Source: Chitinophagaceae bacterium (GTDB lineage Bacteria; Bacteroidota; Bacteroidia; Chitinophagales; Chitinophagaceae). Taken from it: DNA of 46,522 nt. Below the pieces are notes generated by a model that was not told the DNA's origin, did no database searches, and saw only the letters and a list, made by a program, of their open reading frames with translations. Of this stretch, positions 32,106 through 40,250 are shown in pieces. How positions within the stretch are numbered: the stretch's first letter is position 1; every line of letters begins with the position of its first letter. Location of the stretch: NCBI GenBank assembly GCA_025363355.1, contig JANYEB010000133.1, positions 1 through 46,522 on the forward strand. The letters are read 5' to 3'. The translations under genes were made by a program, and so were the position numbers.

Positions 32106-33338
32106 CTAATAAAGCAACCTTACTTTAATGGTTTCTTTTACCTGCTTTAACAACTCAATTGCTTTTGCAGATAGCTTTTTATCTACATCTAAAACTACAT
32201 AACCAATTAAATCATTTGTGGTTAAATGTTGTCCTAGAATATTGATTTTGTTGGCAGCTAATGTGGTATTAATAGCACTTAAAACACCAGGCACATTGTT
32301 ATGAATATGTAAAATTCTATGTGCATTTGCAACAGCTGGCAATCCTAATGCAGGCAATGTATGTGAACCATTTGTAATGCCTTTTTCAAGGTAATTAAAT
32401 AATTTATTGCTTACATCTTCGCCTATATTTTCTTGTGCTTCTTCTGTGCTGCCACCAATATGTGGTGTTAAAATTACATTAGTTAATCCTTGTAATGGAG
32501 TAGTAAATTTATCTCCATTTTTTTCAGGCTCCCAAGGAAACACATCAACTGCTGCACCACTTATATGACCTTCTTTTAAAGTAATTGCTAAAGCATCTAA
32601 ATCAACAACAGTACCTCGAGCATAATTGATTAAAATACTTCCTTTTTTAAACTGCTTTAATACTGTTTTATTAATGATATTATTGGTTGATGAATTCTCT
32701 GGAATATGAAGTGTTACTATATCAGCTTTACTAACTACTTCTTTAATATTTCTTGCAGATGTGGCATTACCCAAAGGCAACTTTGTTTCAATATCATAAA
32801 ACAATACTTTCATTCCTAAACTCTCTGCCATTACGCTAATTTGTGAGCCAATATTGCCATAACCAATAATACCAAGAGTTTTACCACGTAACTCAAAACT
32901 TCCTTTGGCTTCTTTTAACCAAATGCCTTTGTGTGCAGCAATATTTTTATCTGTAATTCTGCGAATCAACATTATTGCTAAGCCAATAACTAGTTCTGCC
33001 ACACTTCTTGTGTTACTATAAGGTGCATTAAATACAGCTACTCCTTGTTTTGTTGCAGCTTTTAAATCAACCTGATTAACACCAATACAAAAGCAACCAA
33101 TTGCTTGCAGTTTAGGTGCGGCTATTAATATTTTTTTTGTGATTTGAGTTTTAGAACGAATGCCTAAAAGATGCACATCTTTTAACTCTTTAATTAAATC
33201 AGCCTCGCTCAAAGCACCATTTAATTTGCGAACATTGGTGTACCCATTTTGTTTAAAATGACTCACTGCTTTATCGCTTATATTTTCTAAAAAAAGAATA
33301 TTTATTTTTTCTTTGGGGTAACTTGTGTTGCTGCTCAT
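32106..33338 (-). CDS. serA: D-3-phosphoglycerate dehydrogenase with C-terminal ACT domain
   Basis: This 410-residue enzyme catalyses the first step of serine biosynthesis, 3-phosphoglycerate to 3-phosphohydroxypyruvate. The NAD-binding motif is TLGIIGYGNIGSQI, with signature regions ADIVTLHIPENSST and LINYARGTVVDLDAL, and the catalytic His in ILTPHIGGSTEEAQENIG. A C-terminal ACT domain (about 335-410, HNNVPGVLSAINTTLAANKINILGQ in part) provides serine feedback, as in the E. coli-type enzyme of the same length. A near-leaderless -7 box is upstream, beyond which lies a terminator of the previous gene. Confidence 0.96.
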   Translation of the reverse strand: MSSNTSYPKEKINILFLENISDKAVSHFKQNGYTNVRKLNGALSEADLIKELKDVHLLGIRSKTQITKKILIAAPKLQAIGCFCIGVNQVDLKAATKQGVAVFNAPYSNTRSVAELVIGLAIMLIRRITDKNIAAHKGIWLKEAKGSFELRGKTLGIIGYGNIGSQISVMAESLGMKVLFYDIETKLPLGNATSARNIKEVVSKADIVTLHIPENSSTNNIINKTVLKQFKKGSILINYARGTVVDLDALAITLKEGHISGAAVDVFPWEPEKNGDKFTTPLQGLTNVILTPHIGGSTEEAQENIGEDVSNKLFNYLEKGITNGSHTLPALGLPAVANAHRILHIHNNVPGVLSAINTTLAANKINILGQHLTTNDLIGYVVLDVDKKLSAKAIELLKQVKETIKVRLLY

Positions 33339-33343
33339 AGCTG

Positions 33344-33351
33344 CAAAAATA
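33344..33351 (-). promoter_or_regulatory. Predicted -7 box directly before serA
   Basis: TATTTTTG on the minus strand is followed by CAGCT and the ATG, the same arrangement as before the PfkB kinase gene. A near-leaderless mRNA is predicted. Confidence 0.5.
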
Positions 33352-33377
33352 AAGTAGTTTGGGTATAGTTAAAAAAA

Positions 33378-33426
33378 TAGCCACAGATTCTCAGATTATT
33401 CAATCTAATCTAAGAATCTGCGGCTA
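33378..33426 (-). terminator. Terminator between the DUF3108 gene and serA
   Basis: Three paired blocks, TAGCC/GGCTA, CAGATTCT/AGAATCTG and AGATTA/TAATCT, form a stem of about 19 pairs with two mismatches and a short loop. On the minus strand it is followed by TTTTTTT. Confidence 0.8.
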
Positions 33427-33442
33427 AAATATTCTAGAAAAA

Positions 33443-34237
33443 TTATCTTTTACTAATCATTGAAGTTAAAGGATAACGTAGATTTTCATAACCCATCATA
33501 TCAACTTTTACTGTGCCAACTACAATTGGACTTTCAACCCTTAATGGTATATGATTAGCATCATCACTAACCCAAACAGTCATATTTTCTCCACCTTCAA
33601 AAATGGTTCCTTTGATTAGTAATGGTTTAAATTTAATAGCATTGAATTTACCATATTTTGTTTTGATTTTCTCCTTACCTAAATATTTGATGTAGAGATT
33701 GTACACCTCATTATCTAAAAACATATTGAAGGGGATTTTATCATCAACTTTATATGCATCAAAATTCATATTTCTTGCATAATAAATTGAACTTAATACA
33801 TCCTGAATGCAGTTAGGAACTTTGTAAACGCCTTTGGCAGTTACAGCAGTATTCGCCTTTTGATTGAAGGTAACATTTTCATAAATCTTATATCCACCTT
33901 CATTAACATCCCTCAAAAATTTATAGGGTTGAAGTGTGGCTGTATCAAAGTAACTTTCATATCTGTCCCTTACTTTAAAAATCCAATCATAATTACTATT
34001 GCTGGTGCCTTCTCCTACAACGTGATAAACTGGTTTGTTGTTATAGTTTTCAACTGTTGTTGTAAAGCTAGCATTACCAGCATTTACATATAAACCAACC
34101 ACAGAATAATAAATAGTAAAGTCTATTTTTTCTCCGTTTTGAAAGGCTTTGTTGTAGATACCACAGAAATCATCACCTGCTGTCAATTTTGAAGAAATAA
34201 CAAAAAGAGCGATTGTTATAAAAAGAATTTTTTTCAT
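33443..34237 (-). CDS. DUF3108-family periplasmic protein
   Basis: This 264-residue exported protein has a signal peptide (KKILFITIALFVISSKLTAG). The mature part fits DUF3108: NGEKIDFTIYYSVVGLYVNAGNASF, VYHVVGEGTSNSNYDWIFKVRDRYESYFD, a KFLRDVNEGGYKIYENVTF segment and the closing VWVSDDANHIPLRVESPIVVGTVKVDM (both in part). The family is all-beta and its function is not established. It starts 25 bases after the flippase-like gene's stop, so the two are probably co-transcribed, which suggests a cell-envelope role. A terminator follows. Confidence 0.85.
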   Translation of the reverse strand: MKKILFITIALFVISSKLTAGDDFCGIYNKAFQNGEKIDFTIYYSVVGLYVNAGNASFTTTVENYNNKPVYHVVGEGTSNSNYDWIFKVRDRYESYFDTATLQPYKFLRDVNEGGYKIYENVTFNQKANTAVTAKGVYKVPNCIQDVLSSIYYARNMNFDAYKVDDKIPFNMFLDNEVYNLYIKYLGKEKIKTKYGKFNAIKFKPLLIKGTIFEGGENMTVWVSDDANHIPLRVESPIVVGTVKVDMMGYENLRYPLTSMISKR

Positions 34238-34262
34238 TAAAATAATATTCGTTAAAGAATGA

Positions 34263-35276
34263 CTATTGTCGTTTAAATAGTTTCACACCCAGTATAAACA
34301 AACTCCCTGCCAAAGCAGGAAACACCCTATTTATAAACCATATAGCTGCTGCTGTAAAAACTATTCCTGCCGAATTGGTACTCAATAAGCCCAATAGCTG
34401 AATACTAATTTGTCCTCGCAAACCAAGTTCTGTAAGAGCTATTGTTGGCACAATAGCTAATATCAAAAAAATGATACAAACCATTAGTGCTAGCAATAAA
34501 AAATTTGCTTCTACTTGAAAAATTTTCAACAACAATAAATATTGTACTACAAATACAACGTATCGCAAAAAAGAAAAAAGCAAAACTTTTGTTAAATCTT
34601 TTATAGTAACATCTTCAACCTTTTGAATAAGGAAAGCGATTTTTTTGAAAATGGGTATTTTTTCAACTGCTTTTGTTAACCAAGATAAACTAAAATAAAC
34701 CATCAACAACAATGTTGTGCAAGTTACTAATACAAACATTAGCCCTATATAAAGATAGACATTTAAGCCTCCATCGCCCAAGCCTTTTTGTGCAAATAAA
34801 ACCCTTGAGAAAAACAACGCAAATAAGCCCATTGCAAAAGTTATAATTACTTGGCTCATACTACCAACCATTGTTAATGCAATTGCTTTTAGCCTATTTC
34901 CTTCTCCCAGAAACAAAGCTCTGCCCACAAAATCTCCAAGATTGTTTATTGTATTTAATGCAAACGCTTGACCACTAAAAACAGCCTTGAATGCTTTAAA
35001 AAAGCTAACATCTTCTAATCTTCTAATAAGCAATTGCCACTTTCTTGTTTCTAATCCCCAATTAACAAACATTAATAAAAAAACAATGAAGCAGTTGAAA
35101 AATTGTGATGTCGTAAAATTGTTTTTTATGTTCAGCCAGGTTTTTAGCAAATCTTTTTGCTGAGAAATGTTGTGATAGATGGAATATGAAAACCAAATAA
35201 ACAAAATTGGACCAAGGATATAGTTGATAAATATCTTCAGTCTTCTATTCAAAATATGATTCTTAAGTTTAAACAC
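34263..35276 (-). CDS. Flippase-like / lysylphosphatidylglycerol-synthase-type membrane protein
   Basis: This 337-residue inner-membrane protein has about eight helices and matches the UPF0104/LPG-synthase transmembrane family by layout: WGLETRKWQLLIRRLEDVSFFKAFKAVFSGQAFALNTINNLGDFVGRALFLG (in part) is a typical N-terminal motif, followed by FLRYVVFVVQYLLLLKIF and IVPTIALTELGLRGQISIQLLG. Such proteins without the catalytic cytosolic domain are thought to move lipids or lipid-linked molecules across the membrane. It is upstream of and probably co-transcribed with the DUF3108 gene, and divergent from ruvC. Confidence 0.82.
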   Translation of the reverse strand: MFKLKNHILNRRLKIFINYILGPILFIWFSYSIYHNISQQKDLLKTWLNIKNNFTTSQFFNCFIVFLLMFVNWGLETRKWQLLIRRLEDVSFFKAFKAVFSGQAFALNTINNLGDFVGRALFLGEGNRLKAIALTMVGSMSQVIITFAMGLFALFFSRVLFAQKGLGDGGLNVYLYIGLMFVLVTCTTLLLMVYFSLSWLTKAVEKIPIFKKIAFLIQKVEDVTIKDLTKVLLFSFLRYVVFVVQYLLLLKIFQVEANFLLLALMVCIIFLILAIVPTIALTELGLRGQISIQLLGLLSTNSAGIVFTAAAIWFINRVFPALAGSLFILGVKLFKRQ

Positions 35277-35325
35277 TCATCAAAAATAATGGCATTACCT
35301 ATTAAATACTACTTTAGCTGCAAAG

Positions 35326-35889
35326 ATGAAAGAAACAAATATTATACTTGGTGTTGACCCAGGTACTCAAGTAATGGGATTTGCCTTATTAAAGGTTACA
35401 GGAAATCAAACACAAGTGCTGCTAATGGATGTTTTAAAACTAACCAAGTATAAAGATATTTATGAGCGATTAGAGAAAATTCATACCAAAATTGTAGAGT
35501 TAATTAAGCTATATCGTCCATCAACATTTGCCATTGAAGCTCCTTTTTTTGGTAAGAATGTCCAAAGTATGTTAAAGTTAGGCAGAGCACAAGGGGTTGC
35601 AATTGCAGCTGCAATGCAGGGTGGATTATTAGTTACAGAATATTCGCCCAAGAAAGTAAAACAATCTGTAACAGGCAATGGCAATGCAGATAAAGATCAG
35701 GTTTGGAAAATGCTGCAAATGGTTTTAAACATAGAAGAAAAACCACAATATTTTGATGCCACAGATGCTTTGGCTGTTGCATTATGCCATCATTATCAAA
35801 CATCATCTGCATTATTTTCAAAAGGCAAACCAATGAAAGGTTGGGATGAGTTTATTGCAAAAAATCCAGCGAGAATAAAACAAAAGTAA
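35326..35889 (+). CDS. ruvC: Holliday junction endonuclease RuvC
   Basis: This 187-residue RNase-H-fold nuclease resolves Holliday junctions made during recombination. Acidic catalytic residues are Asp11 (LGVDPGTQVMGFAL), Glu71 (FAIEAPFFGKNVQS) and Asp144/Asp147 (FDATDALAVALCHH), and the family motif KLGRAQGVAIAAA is present. The length is slightly above the usual 165-185 because of a short C-terminal tail. A variant -7 box TACTTTAG (35310-35317) lies close to the start. It is followed by a low-complexity spacer and recO, forming a recombination/repair pair. Confidence 0.96.
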   Translation: MKETNIILGVDPGTQVMGFALLKVTGNQTQVLLMDVLKLTKYKDIYERLEKIHTKIVELIKLYRPSTFAIEAPFFGKNVQSMLKLGRAQGVAIAAAMQGGLLVTEYSPKKVKQSVTGNGNADKDQVWKMLQMVLNIEEKPQYFDATDALAVALCHHYQTSSALFSKGKPMKGWDEFIAKNPARIKQK

Positions 35890-35972
35890 ATAGGTAGTGC
35901 TGAGTTGTAAGTAGGTAATGAGATGTATCAAAACCTATTAACCACTAACCACTAGCCATTAACCACTAACTA
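35890..35972 (+). repeat. Low-complexity TAACCAC-type repeats before recO
   Basis: The spacer ends with several copies of TTAACCACTAACCAC-like words (about 35938-35970) directly against the TTG start of recO, and begins with GGTAGT/GTAGGT words that are partly complementary. It resembles the stretch before mreC, which also ends at a TTG start. Confidence 0.55.
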
Positions 35973-36719
35973 TTGAGCGAAACAATTCATAAAACAAAAG
36001 GCATTGTGCTGCGATGTTTAAAATATGGCGATACCAGTATTATTGCCAGCATTTATACTGAGCTTTTTGGTGTGCAGAGCTACATAATAAAAGGCATTAG
36101 AAAAACCACCAAAAAAGGAGCAAGCAATATCAATTATTTTTCTCCTGCAGCTATTTTAGATTTACAGGTTTATCACAACGAGTTTAAACAACTACAATTT
36201 ATAAAAGAATATCAATGGTCATATTTATATGAAAATATTTATTATGATGTAGTTAAAAATGCTGTAGCAATGTTTGCAATAGAACTGCTACAACATAGTA
36301 TTAAACAACCAGAAAACAATCCTGATTTATTTTATTTTATTGAAACCAGTTTGAAAGATTTAGATAAATCAAACGCATCAATAACAGCAAATTTTCCTTT
36401 ATATTTTAGTTTGAAGTTGGGGGAGCAGTTAGGTTTTGAAATTCAAGGGAATTTTACTTTAGAGACGCCTATACTTGATTTACAAGAAGGCTATTATATT
36501 AAAGAAAATCCAATTCACCCATATTTTATAGAGGGCAATTTGGCATCTTTAACAACCGATATTATCCATTTTAAAGAAGTGAATCAATTAGATATTTTAA
36601 AACTTAACAAAACGATTCGCAGGCAACTAATAGAATATTATATTCAATATTTTTCGCTACACATTTCTAATTTTCTGGAATTGAGAAGTTTGGAAGTTTT
36701 GAAAGAAGTACTTGAATAA
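35973..36719 (+). CDS. recO: DNA repair protein RecO
   Basis: This 248-residue protein has an N-terminal OB fold (HKTKGIVLRCLKYGDTSIIASIYTELFGVQSYIIKGIRK, in part) and a helical C-terminal domain typical of RecO, which loads RecA on SSB-coated DNA with RecR. GIVLRxxxYGDxSII is diagnostic. The zinc-binding Cys residues of some RecO proteins are absent, as often in Bacteroidota. Translation appears to begin at a TTG (MSETIHKTKG), since no ATG gives the conserved N-terminus. It is convergent with the enoyl-CoA hydratase gene with 4 bases between. Confidence 0.92.
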   Translation: MSETIHKTKGIVLRCLKYGDTSIIASIYTELFGVQSYIIKGIRKTTKKGASNINYFSPAAILDLQVYHNEFKQLQFIKEYQWSYLYENIYYDVVKNAVAMFAIELLQHSIKQPENNPDLFYFIETSLKDLDKSNASITANFPLYFSLKLGEQLGFEIQGNFTLETPILDLQEGYYIKENPIHPYFIEGNLASLTTDIIHFKEVNQLDILKLNKTIRRQLIEYYIQYFSLHISNFLELRSLEVLKEVLE

Positions 36720-36723
36720 TTAC

Positions 36724-37485
36724 TTAATTTTTTGCCTTAAATTGCTTGATAAACTCTTTAGTAAAACCGCTTAAAACAAGCCTTCCACTAATGGCTGCAC
36801 GTTGCATTAATAATTCATCCCAATGTTCAGTATTACTCCAAAATGCCTTTTTTATTTCTTCCATTGCAGCAGGGCTTTGTGTGGATAAATTATTTGCAAA
36901 TTGCACAGTAGACTGCTCCATTTCTGCCTTGCTTTCAAAAATTTCCACAAATAATCCTTTTTGTTTTGCCCACTCAGCAGTTCTAAAATTACCTGCATCA
37001 ATAGCTAGTTCGTAGGCAGCAGATGTACCAATTTTTCTTTCAACTGCTGGCCCAACCACAAAAGGACCAATGCCAACAGCCAGCTCACTTAATTTAACAG
37101 CAGCATATTTTGTAGCAACAGTATAATCACAGGCAGATGCTAAACCAACACCACCTCCAACTGCTTTTCCTTGCACACATCCAATAATAAATTTGGGGCA
37201 TTTACGCATAGCGTTAATTACATTGGCAAAACCACTAAAAAAATGTAGCCCCTGCTTTTCAGTTTCAATGGCAATCAGTTCATCAAAACTAGCACCTGCA
37301 CAAAACGTTTTTTCGCCAGCACTTTTTAAAATAATTACGGCACAAGAATCATCATTGCCAGCATTAGCAATAGTTGTAGCTAGTTGTGATAGAATAATTG
37401 ATGGTAAAGAATTGTGATGAGGTGTATAAAACTCAATTACACCTATAGAGTCGTTTACAGTATAATTTACGTAGGCAGCTTGCAT
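36724..37485 (-). CDS. Enoyl-CoA hydratase/isomerase family protein
   Basis: The start at ATG 37485 (MQAAYVNYTVNDSIGVIEFY) gives 253 residues, as usual for crotonases. The longer frame from a TTG at 37518 is unlikely because that TTG is part of a -7 box (TAAATTTG, 37523-37516). Motifs are the oxyanion-hole regions FCAGASFDEL and GKAVGGGVGLASACDYTVA, with a Glu in KLSELAVGIGPFVVGPAVERKIG. It probably hydrates enoyl-CoA esters, perhaps in branched-chain amino-acid or phenylacetate breakdown (paaZ is in the same window), but the substrate is not clear. It is a single-gene unit. Confidence 0.88.
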   Translation of the reverse strand: MQAAYVNYTVNDSIGVIEFYTPHHNSLPSIILSQLATTIANAGNDDSCAVIILKSAGEKTFCAGASFDELIAIETEKQGLHFFSGFANVINAMRKCPKFIIGCVQGKAVGGGVGLASACDYTVATKYAAVKLSELAVGIGPFVVGPAVERKIGTSAAYELAIDAGNFRTAEWAKQKGLFVEIFESKAEMEQSTVQFANNLSTQSPAAMEEIKKAFWSNTEHWDELLMQRAAISGRLVLSGFTKEFIKQFKAKN

Positions 37486-37569
37486 AACAAATCGTTTTTG
37501 CAATATTACTGCAACCAAATTTACACAGATAAAATTATTGAATTTTAAAGTTTAAGTCGTTATGAAATA

Positions 37570-37815
37570 TTAATTATCCTTCTTTTTTGGAGAAGTTTGT
37601 TTAGCATATTCCATAATAGCATCAATAACTTTTTTGCTTGGATTTAATGGCTTCTTTTTCAAATCGTCTAACTGTTTTTGAGTTCTTTTCAGTAATTTAA
37701 TCTCTTTTTGCAATTCATCATCGTTTAGTAAAGCTTTGTCTATCGCCATTTTTAAAATGGGAGACGCTTCGCCGTACAAAAACTGCATAAGCTGTTGTTG
37801 AGAAAATTTTCGCAT
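37570..37815 (-). CDS. Small conserved hypothetical protein with YGEASP motif
   Basis: This 81-residue soluble, strongly charged protein has the opening KFSQQQLMQFLYGEASPILKMAIDKALLNDDELQKEI, resembling the N-terminal part of Bacteroidota anti-sigma-like proteins (LYGEAS...I..AL..D..L...). The rest is basic and Lys-rich. It has no membrane helix. I recall similar small proteins across Chitinophagaceae but know no function. It lies between the hydratase gene and a DivIC-like gene on the same strand, with about 85- and 106-base gaps that show no clear promoter. Confidence 0.65.
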   Translation of the reverse strand: MRKFSQQQLMQFLYGEASPILKMAIDKALLNDDELQKEIKLLKRTQKQLDDLKKKPLNPSKKVIDAIMEYAKQTSPKKKDN

Positions 37816-37921
37816 ACATCTTAAATATTAGCTGTTATGAAATTACAGCTTTCGAAGGGTAGATGCGGAATGTACTCTATAAACGAGTGTGGATAACTAT
37901 TATTGTGTTGTTATAAAAAAA

Positions 37922-38215
37922 CTAAGGTTGTGGATTCTCTATTATAAAAATGTCTTCACCATCCTTCTTCATCATATATCTTTCCCTAGCAAATTTTTCA
38001 AGAGCATCATCGTTATTTTGAATATCAGATAATTCTTGCTTTGCTATTTCAATCTCCGATTTGTAGTAATTTTTTTTCTTATTTAAAATATTTAAATCGT
38101 TCAACCTACCTTTTTGAGTGATAGAATCATTTTCATCAAAAAACAGAACCCATACCACCAAAAACAAAAAACTAAGTAGATATTTATTAATAAAAATTGA
38201 AACCCATTTTTTCAT
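37922..38215 (-). CDS. Septum formation initiator / DivIC-FtsB-like protein
   Basis: This 97-residue bitopic membrane protein has a short basic N-terminus, one helix (YLLSFLFLVVWVLFF), a coiled coil (LNILNKKKNYYKSEIEIAKQELSDIQN, in part) and the family's C-terminal motif DDALEKFARERYMMKKDGEDIFII. This is the layout of FtsB/DivIC, which joins FtsL and FtsQ/DivIB to activate septal wall synthesis. In Bacteroidota the gene is often near eno; here it is divergent from pyrD. Confidence 0.87.
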   Translation of the reverse strand: MKKWVSIFINKYLLSFLFLVVWVLFFDENDSITQKGRLNDLNILNKKKNYYKSEIEIAKQELSDIQNNDDALEKFARERYMMKKDGEDIFIIENPQP

Positions 38216-38313
38216 AGGATAAAAGTAGTAGTTTGTTAAAATAAAAAATAGAATGTTTATAAATCTTTCGTTAAGTTATCAATCAGAAATGTCAATTATT
38301 TACTTTCGCAGCA

Positions 38314-39360
38314 ATGTACTCAATCCTGCGTCAAATTTTATTTTGCCTTCCACCCGAAAAAGCACACTATGTTTCAATGAATTTGTTGAAATCTGGCTGC
38401 TCAATTTCTTTCATAAAAAAAATTATTGAAAACCAGTTTTGCTTTAATAATTCGTCATTAGAAAAAAATGTATTTGGACTAAACTTTAAAAATCCTGTTG
38501 GCTTAGGTGCAGGATTCGATAAAAATGCTTTTTACTTAAATGAATTAGAAGCTTTGGGTTTTGGCTTTGTAGAAATAGGAACAGTAACCCCAAAGGCTCA
38601 AGATGGAAATCCTCAACAAAGGTTATTTAGACTTCCGAAAGACAAAGCCCTCATCAACAGAATGGGATTTAATAATGATGGAGTTGATGTTATTAAACAA
38701 AGATTATACAATTGGAAAAACAAAGAAGCAAAAAAAGACTGCCCTTTAATTGTTGGTGGCAATATTGGAAAAAACAAAGCAACCGAAAATAATGATGCTT
38801 GGAAAGATTATAATCTTTGTTTTACTGAACTCTTTGATGTTGCAGATTATTTTGTAGTAAATGTTAGCAGCCCAAACACACCAGGACTTCGTGAATTGCA
38901 GGATAAGGAAATGCTTAGGAAAATTTTGTCTGAACTTCAAAATATCAATCAAGGTAAATCATCTCCCAAACCTTTATTATTAAAAATTGCTCCAGATTTA
39001 ATTCTAAGTCAATTAGACGATATTGTTGCTTTAACAACTGAAGTTGCATTAGATGGATTGGTTATTGCCAACACAACAATCAGCAGAGAAAATTTAATAA
39101 CTGATAAAACAGAAATTGAAAGAATTGCCAATGGAGGATTAAGTGGCAAACCTTTAAAACAAAAAAGTGATGAGGTTTTGCAATACATTCATCAACAAAC
39201 AAAAAACAACATTTCAATTATTGCAAGTGGTGGCATTTTTAATGGTCAAGATGCAAAGGATAAATTTAATTTAGGTGCAAGTTTAGTGCAAGTTTGGACA
39301 GGATTTATTTACGAAGGCCCAGCAATTGCTATGAATATTTGTAAGGAATTAAAAAAGTAA
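38314..39360 (+). CDS. pyrD: Quinone-dependent dihydroorotate dehydrogenase (class 2)
   Basis: This 348-residue membrane-associated flavoenzyme oxidises dihydroorotate to orotate in pyrimidine synthesis and reduces a quinone, here probably menaquinone. An N-terminal amphipathic extension (MYSILRQILFCLPPEKAHYVSMNLL) marks the class 2 type. Further motifs are NPVGLGAGFDKNA, FGFVEIGTVTPKAQDGNPQQRLFRL, INRMGFNNDG, the catalytic-Ser loop NVSSPNTPGLRELQ, KIAPDL and IIASGGIFNG. A variant -7 box TACTTTCG (38301-38308) lies 5 bases before the ATG. Confidence 0.96.
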   Translation: MYSILRQILFCLPPEKAHYVSMNLLKSGCSISFIKKIIENQFCFNNSSLEKNVFGLNFKNPVGLGAGFDKNAFYLNELEALGFGFVEIGTVTPKAQDGNPQQRLFRLPKDKALINRMGFNNDGVDVIKQRLYNWKNKEAKKDCPLIVGGNIGKNKATENNDAWKDYNLCFTELFDVADYFVVNVSSPNTPGLRELQDKEMLRKILSELQNINQGKSSPKPLLLKIAPDLILSQLDDIVALTTEVALDGLVIANTTISRENLITDKTEIERIANGGLSGKPLKQKSDEVLQYIHQQTKNNISIIASGGIFNGQDAKDKFNLGASLVQVWTGFIYEGPAIAMNICKELKK

Positions 39361-39402
39361 TTCCCACTTTGTAATTATTGCCAATTCATCTATACCAATA
39401 AC

Positions 39403-39410
39403 TATATTTG
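39403..39410 (+). promoter_or_regulatory. Predicted -7 box directly before terC
   Basis: TATATTTG ends 5 bases before the terC ATG; a TTG at 39378-39380 lies 22 bases upstream of the box. A near-leaderless start of the terC-rodA-mqn transcript is predicted. Confidence 0.5.
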
Positions 39411-39415
39411 ATTTT

Positions 39416-40207
39416 ATGGAACATTTATTTACCTCTGAAGGTTTAATCAGCCTTTTAGTTTTAATTGTATTAGAAGTTGTACTTGGTATTGACAACGTAA
39501 TTTTTGTAAGCATTATAATGAATCGCTTGCCAAAAGAAAGTCAGCCAAAAGCCAGAATAACTTGGATGTTTACTGGTATTGCCATTAGATGCATTCTATT
39601 ATTTGGGCTAACTTGGCTACTGGCTCAAAAAGGCAAAACCTTGTTTACATTTATGGACAATCATTTCGATTTATCAAGTTTAATAATGCTTGCTGGAGGT
39701 TTGTTTTTGATTTATAAAACTGGTAAAGAAATTCACGAAAAACTTGAAGGAGAGGTTGAACATAGTTATGGCGGAAAATCAAAACCACTTTCTTTTGGCA
39801 ATGCAGTGGTACAAATTATGTTGATTGATTTAGTATTTAGTTTTGATAGCATTATTACTGCTGGAGGAACTGCAAAACATATAGAAGTAATGATTACTGC
39901 TGTAATTATTGCTATGATTATAATGTTTATTTTTAGTCCTAAAATTTCTGCGTTCATTCACAATCATCCAACATTCAAATTGTTAGCATTAAACTTTTTA
40001 ATAATGATTGGTTTTACACTTTTGGTTGAAGGATGGGACCATGAAGCAGCAGAAAAATTACACTTAAAAAACTATGTTTATTTTGCAATGGCTTTTTCTT
40101 TCATCAATGAATTATTGAATATGAGATTAAGAAAAAAGAATGCAAAACCTGTTGAATTAAGAGAGCCAAAATTAGAAGAAGAAGCTAAAAGTGATATGGC
40201 TAAATAA
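39416..40207 (+). CDS. TerC-family integral membrane protein
   Basis: This 263-residue inner-membrane protein has about seven helices. The two acidic helix motifs of TerC, VLEVVLGIDNVIFVSII (about 14-30) and LIDLVFSFDSIITAGG (about 139-154), with Asp residues inside the membrane, are present. RLPKESQPKARITWMFTGIAIR is also typical. TerC proteins are linked to tellurite resistance and, in better-studied cases, to Mn2+ export and metallation of exported proteins. It is the first gene of a run of six on the plus strand; rodA follows after 43 bases. Confidence 0.9.
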   Translation: MEHLFTSEGLISLLVLIVLEVVLGIDNVIFVSIIMNRLPKESQPKARITWMFTGIAIRCILLFGLTWLLAQKGKTLFTFMDNHFDLSSLIMLAGGLFLIYKTGKEIHEKLEGEVEHSYGGKSKPLSFGNAVVQIMLIDLVFSFDSIITAGGTAKHIEVMITAVIIAMIIMFIFSPKISAFIHNHPTFKLLALNFLIMIGFTLLVEGWDHEAAEKLHLKNYVYFAMAFSFINELLNMRLRKKNAKPVELREPKLEEEAKSDMAK

Positions 40208-40250
40208 TGTGCTAATCTTCAAATCAGAAATTTTCAAACTAGAATTTTTT

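Noticed and set aside
37486-37518. TTG start for the enoyl-CoA hydratase, 11 residues longer
   Set aside because: The TTG is part of a TAAATTTG -7 box, and the ATG at 37485 gives the usual crotonase N-terminus.
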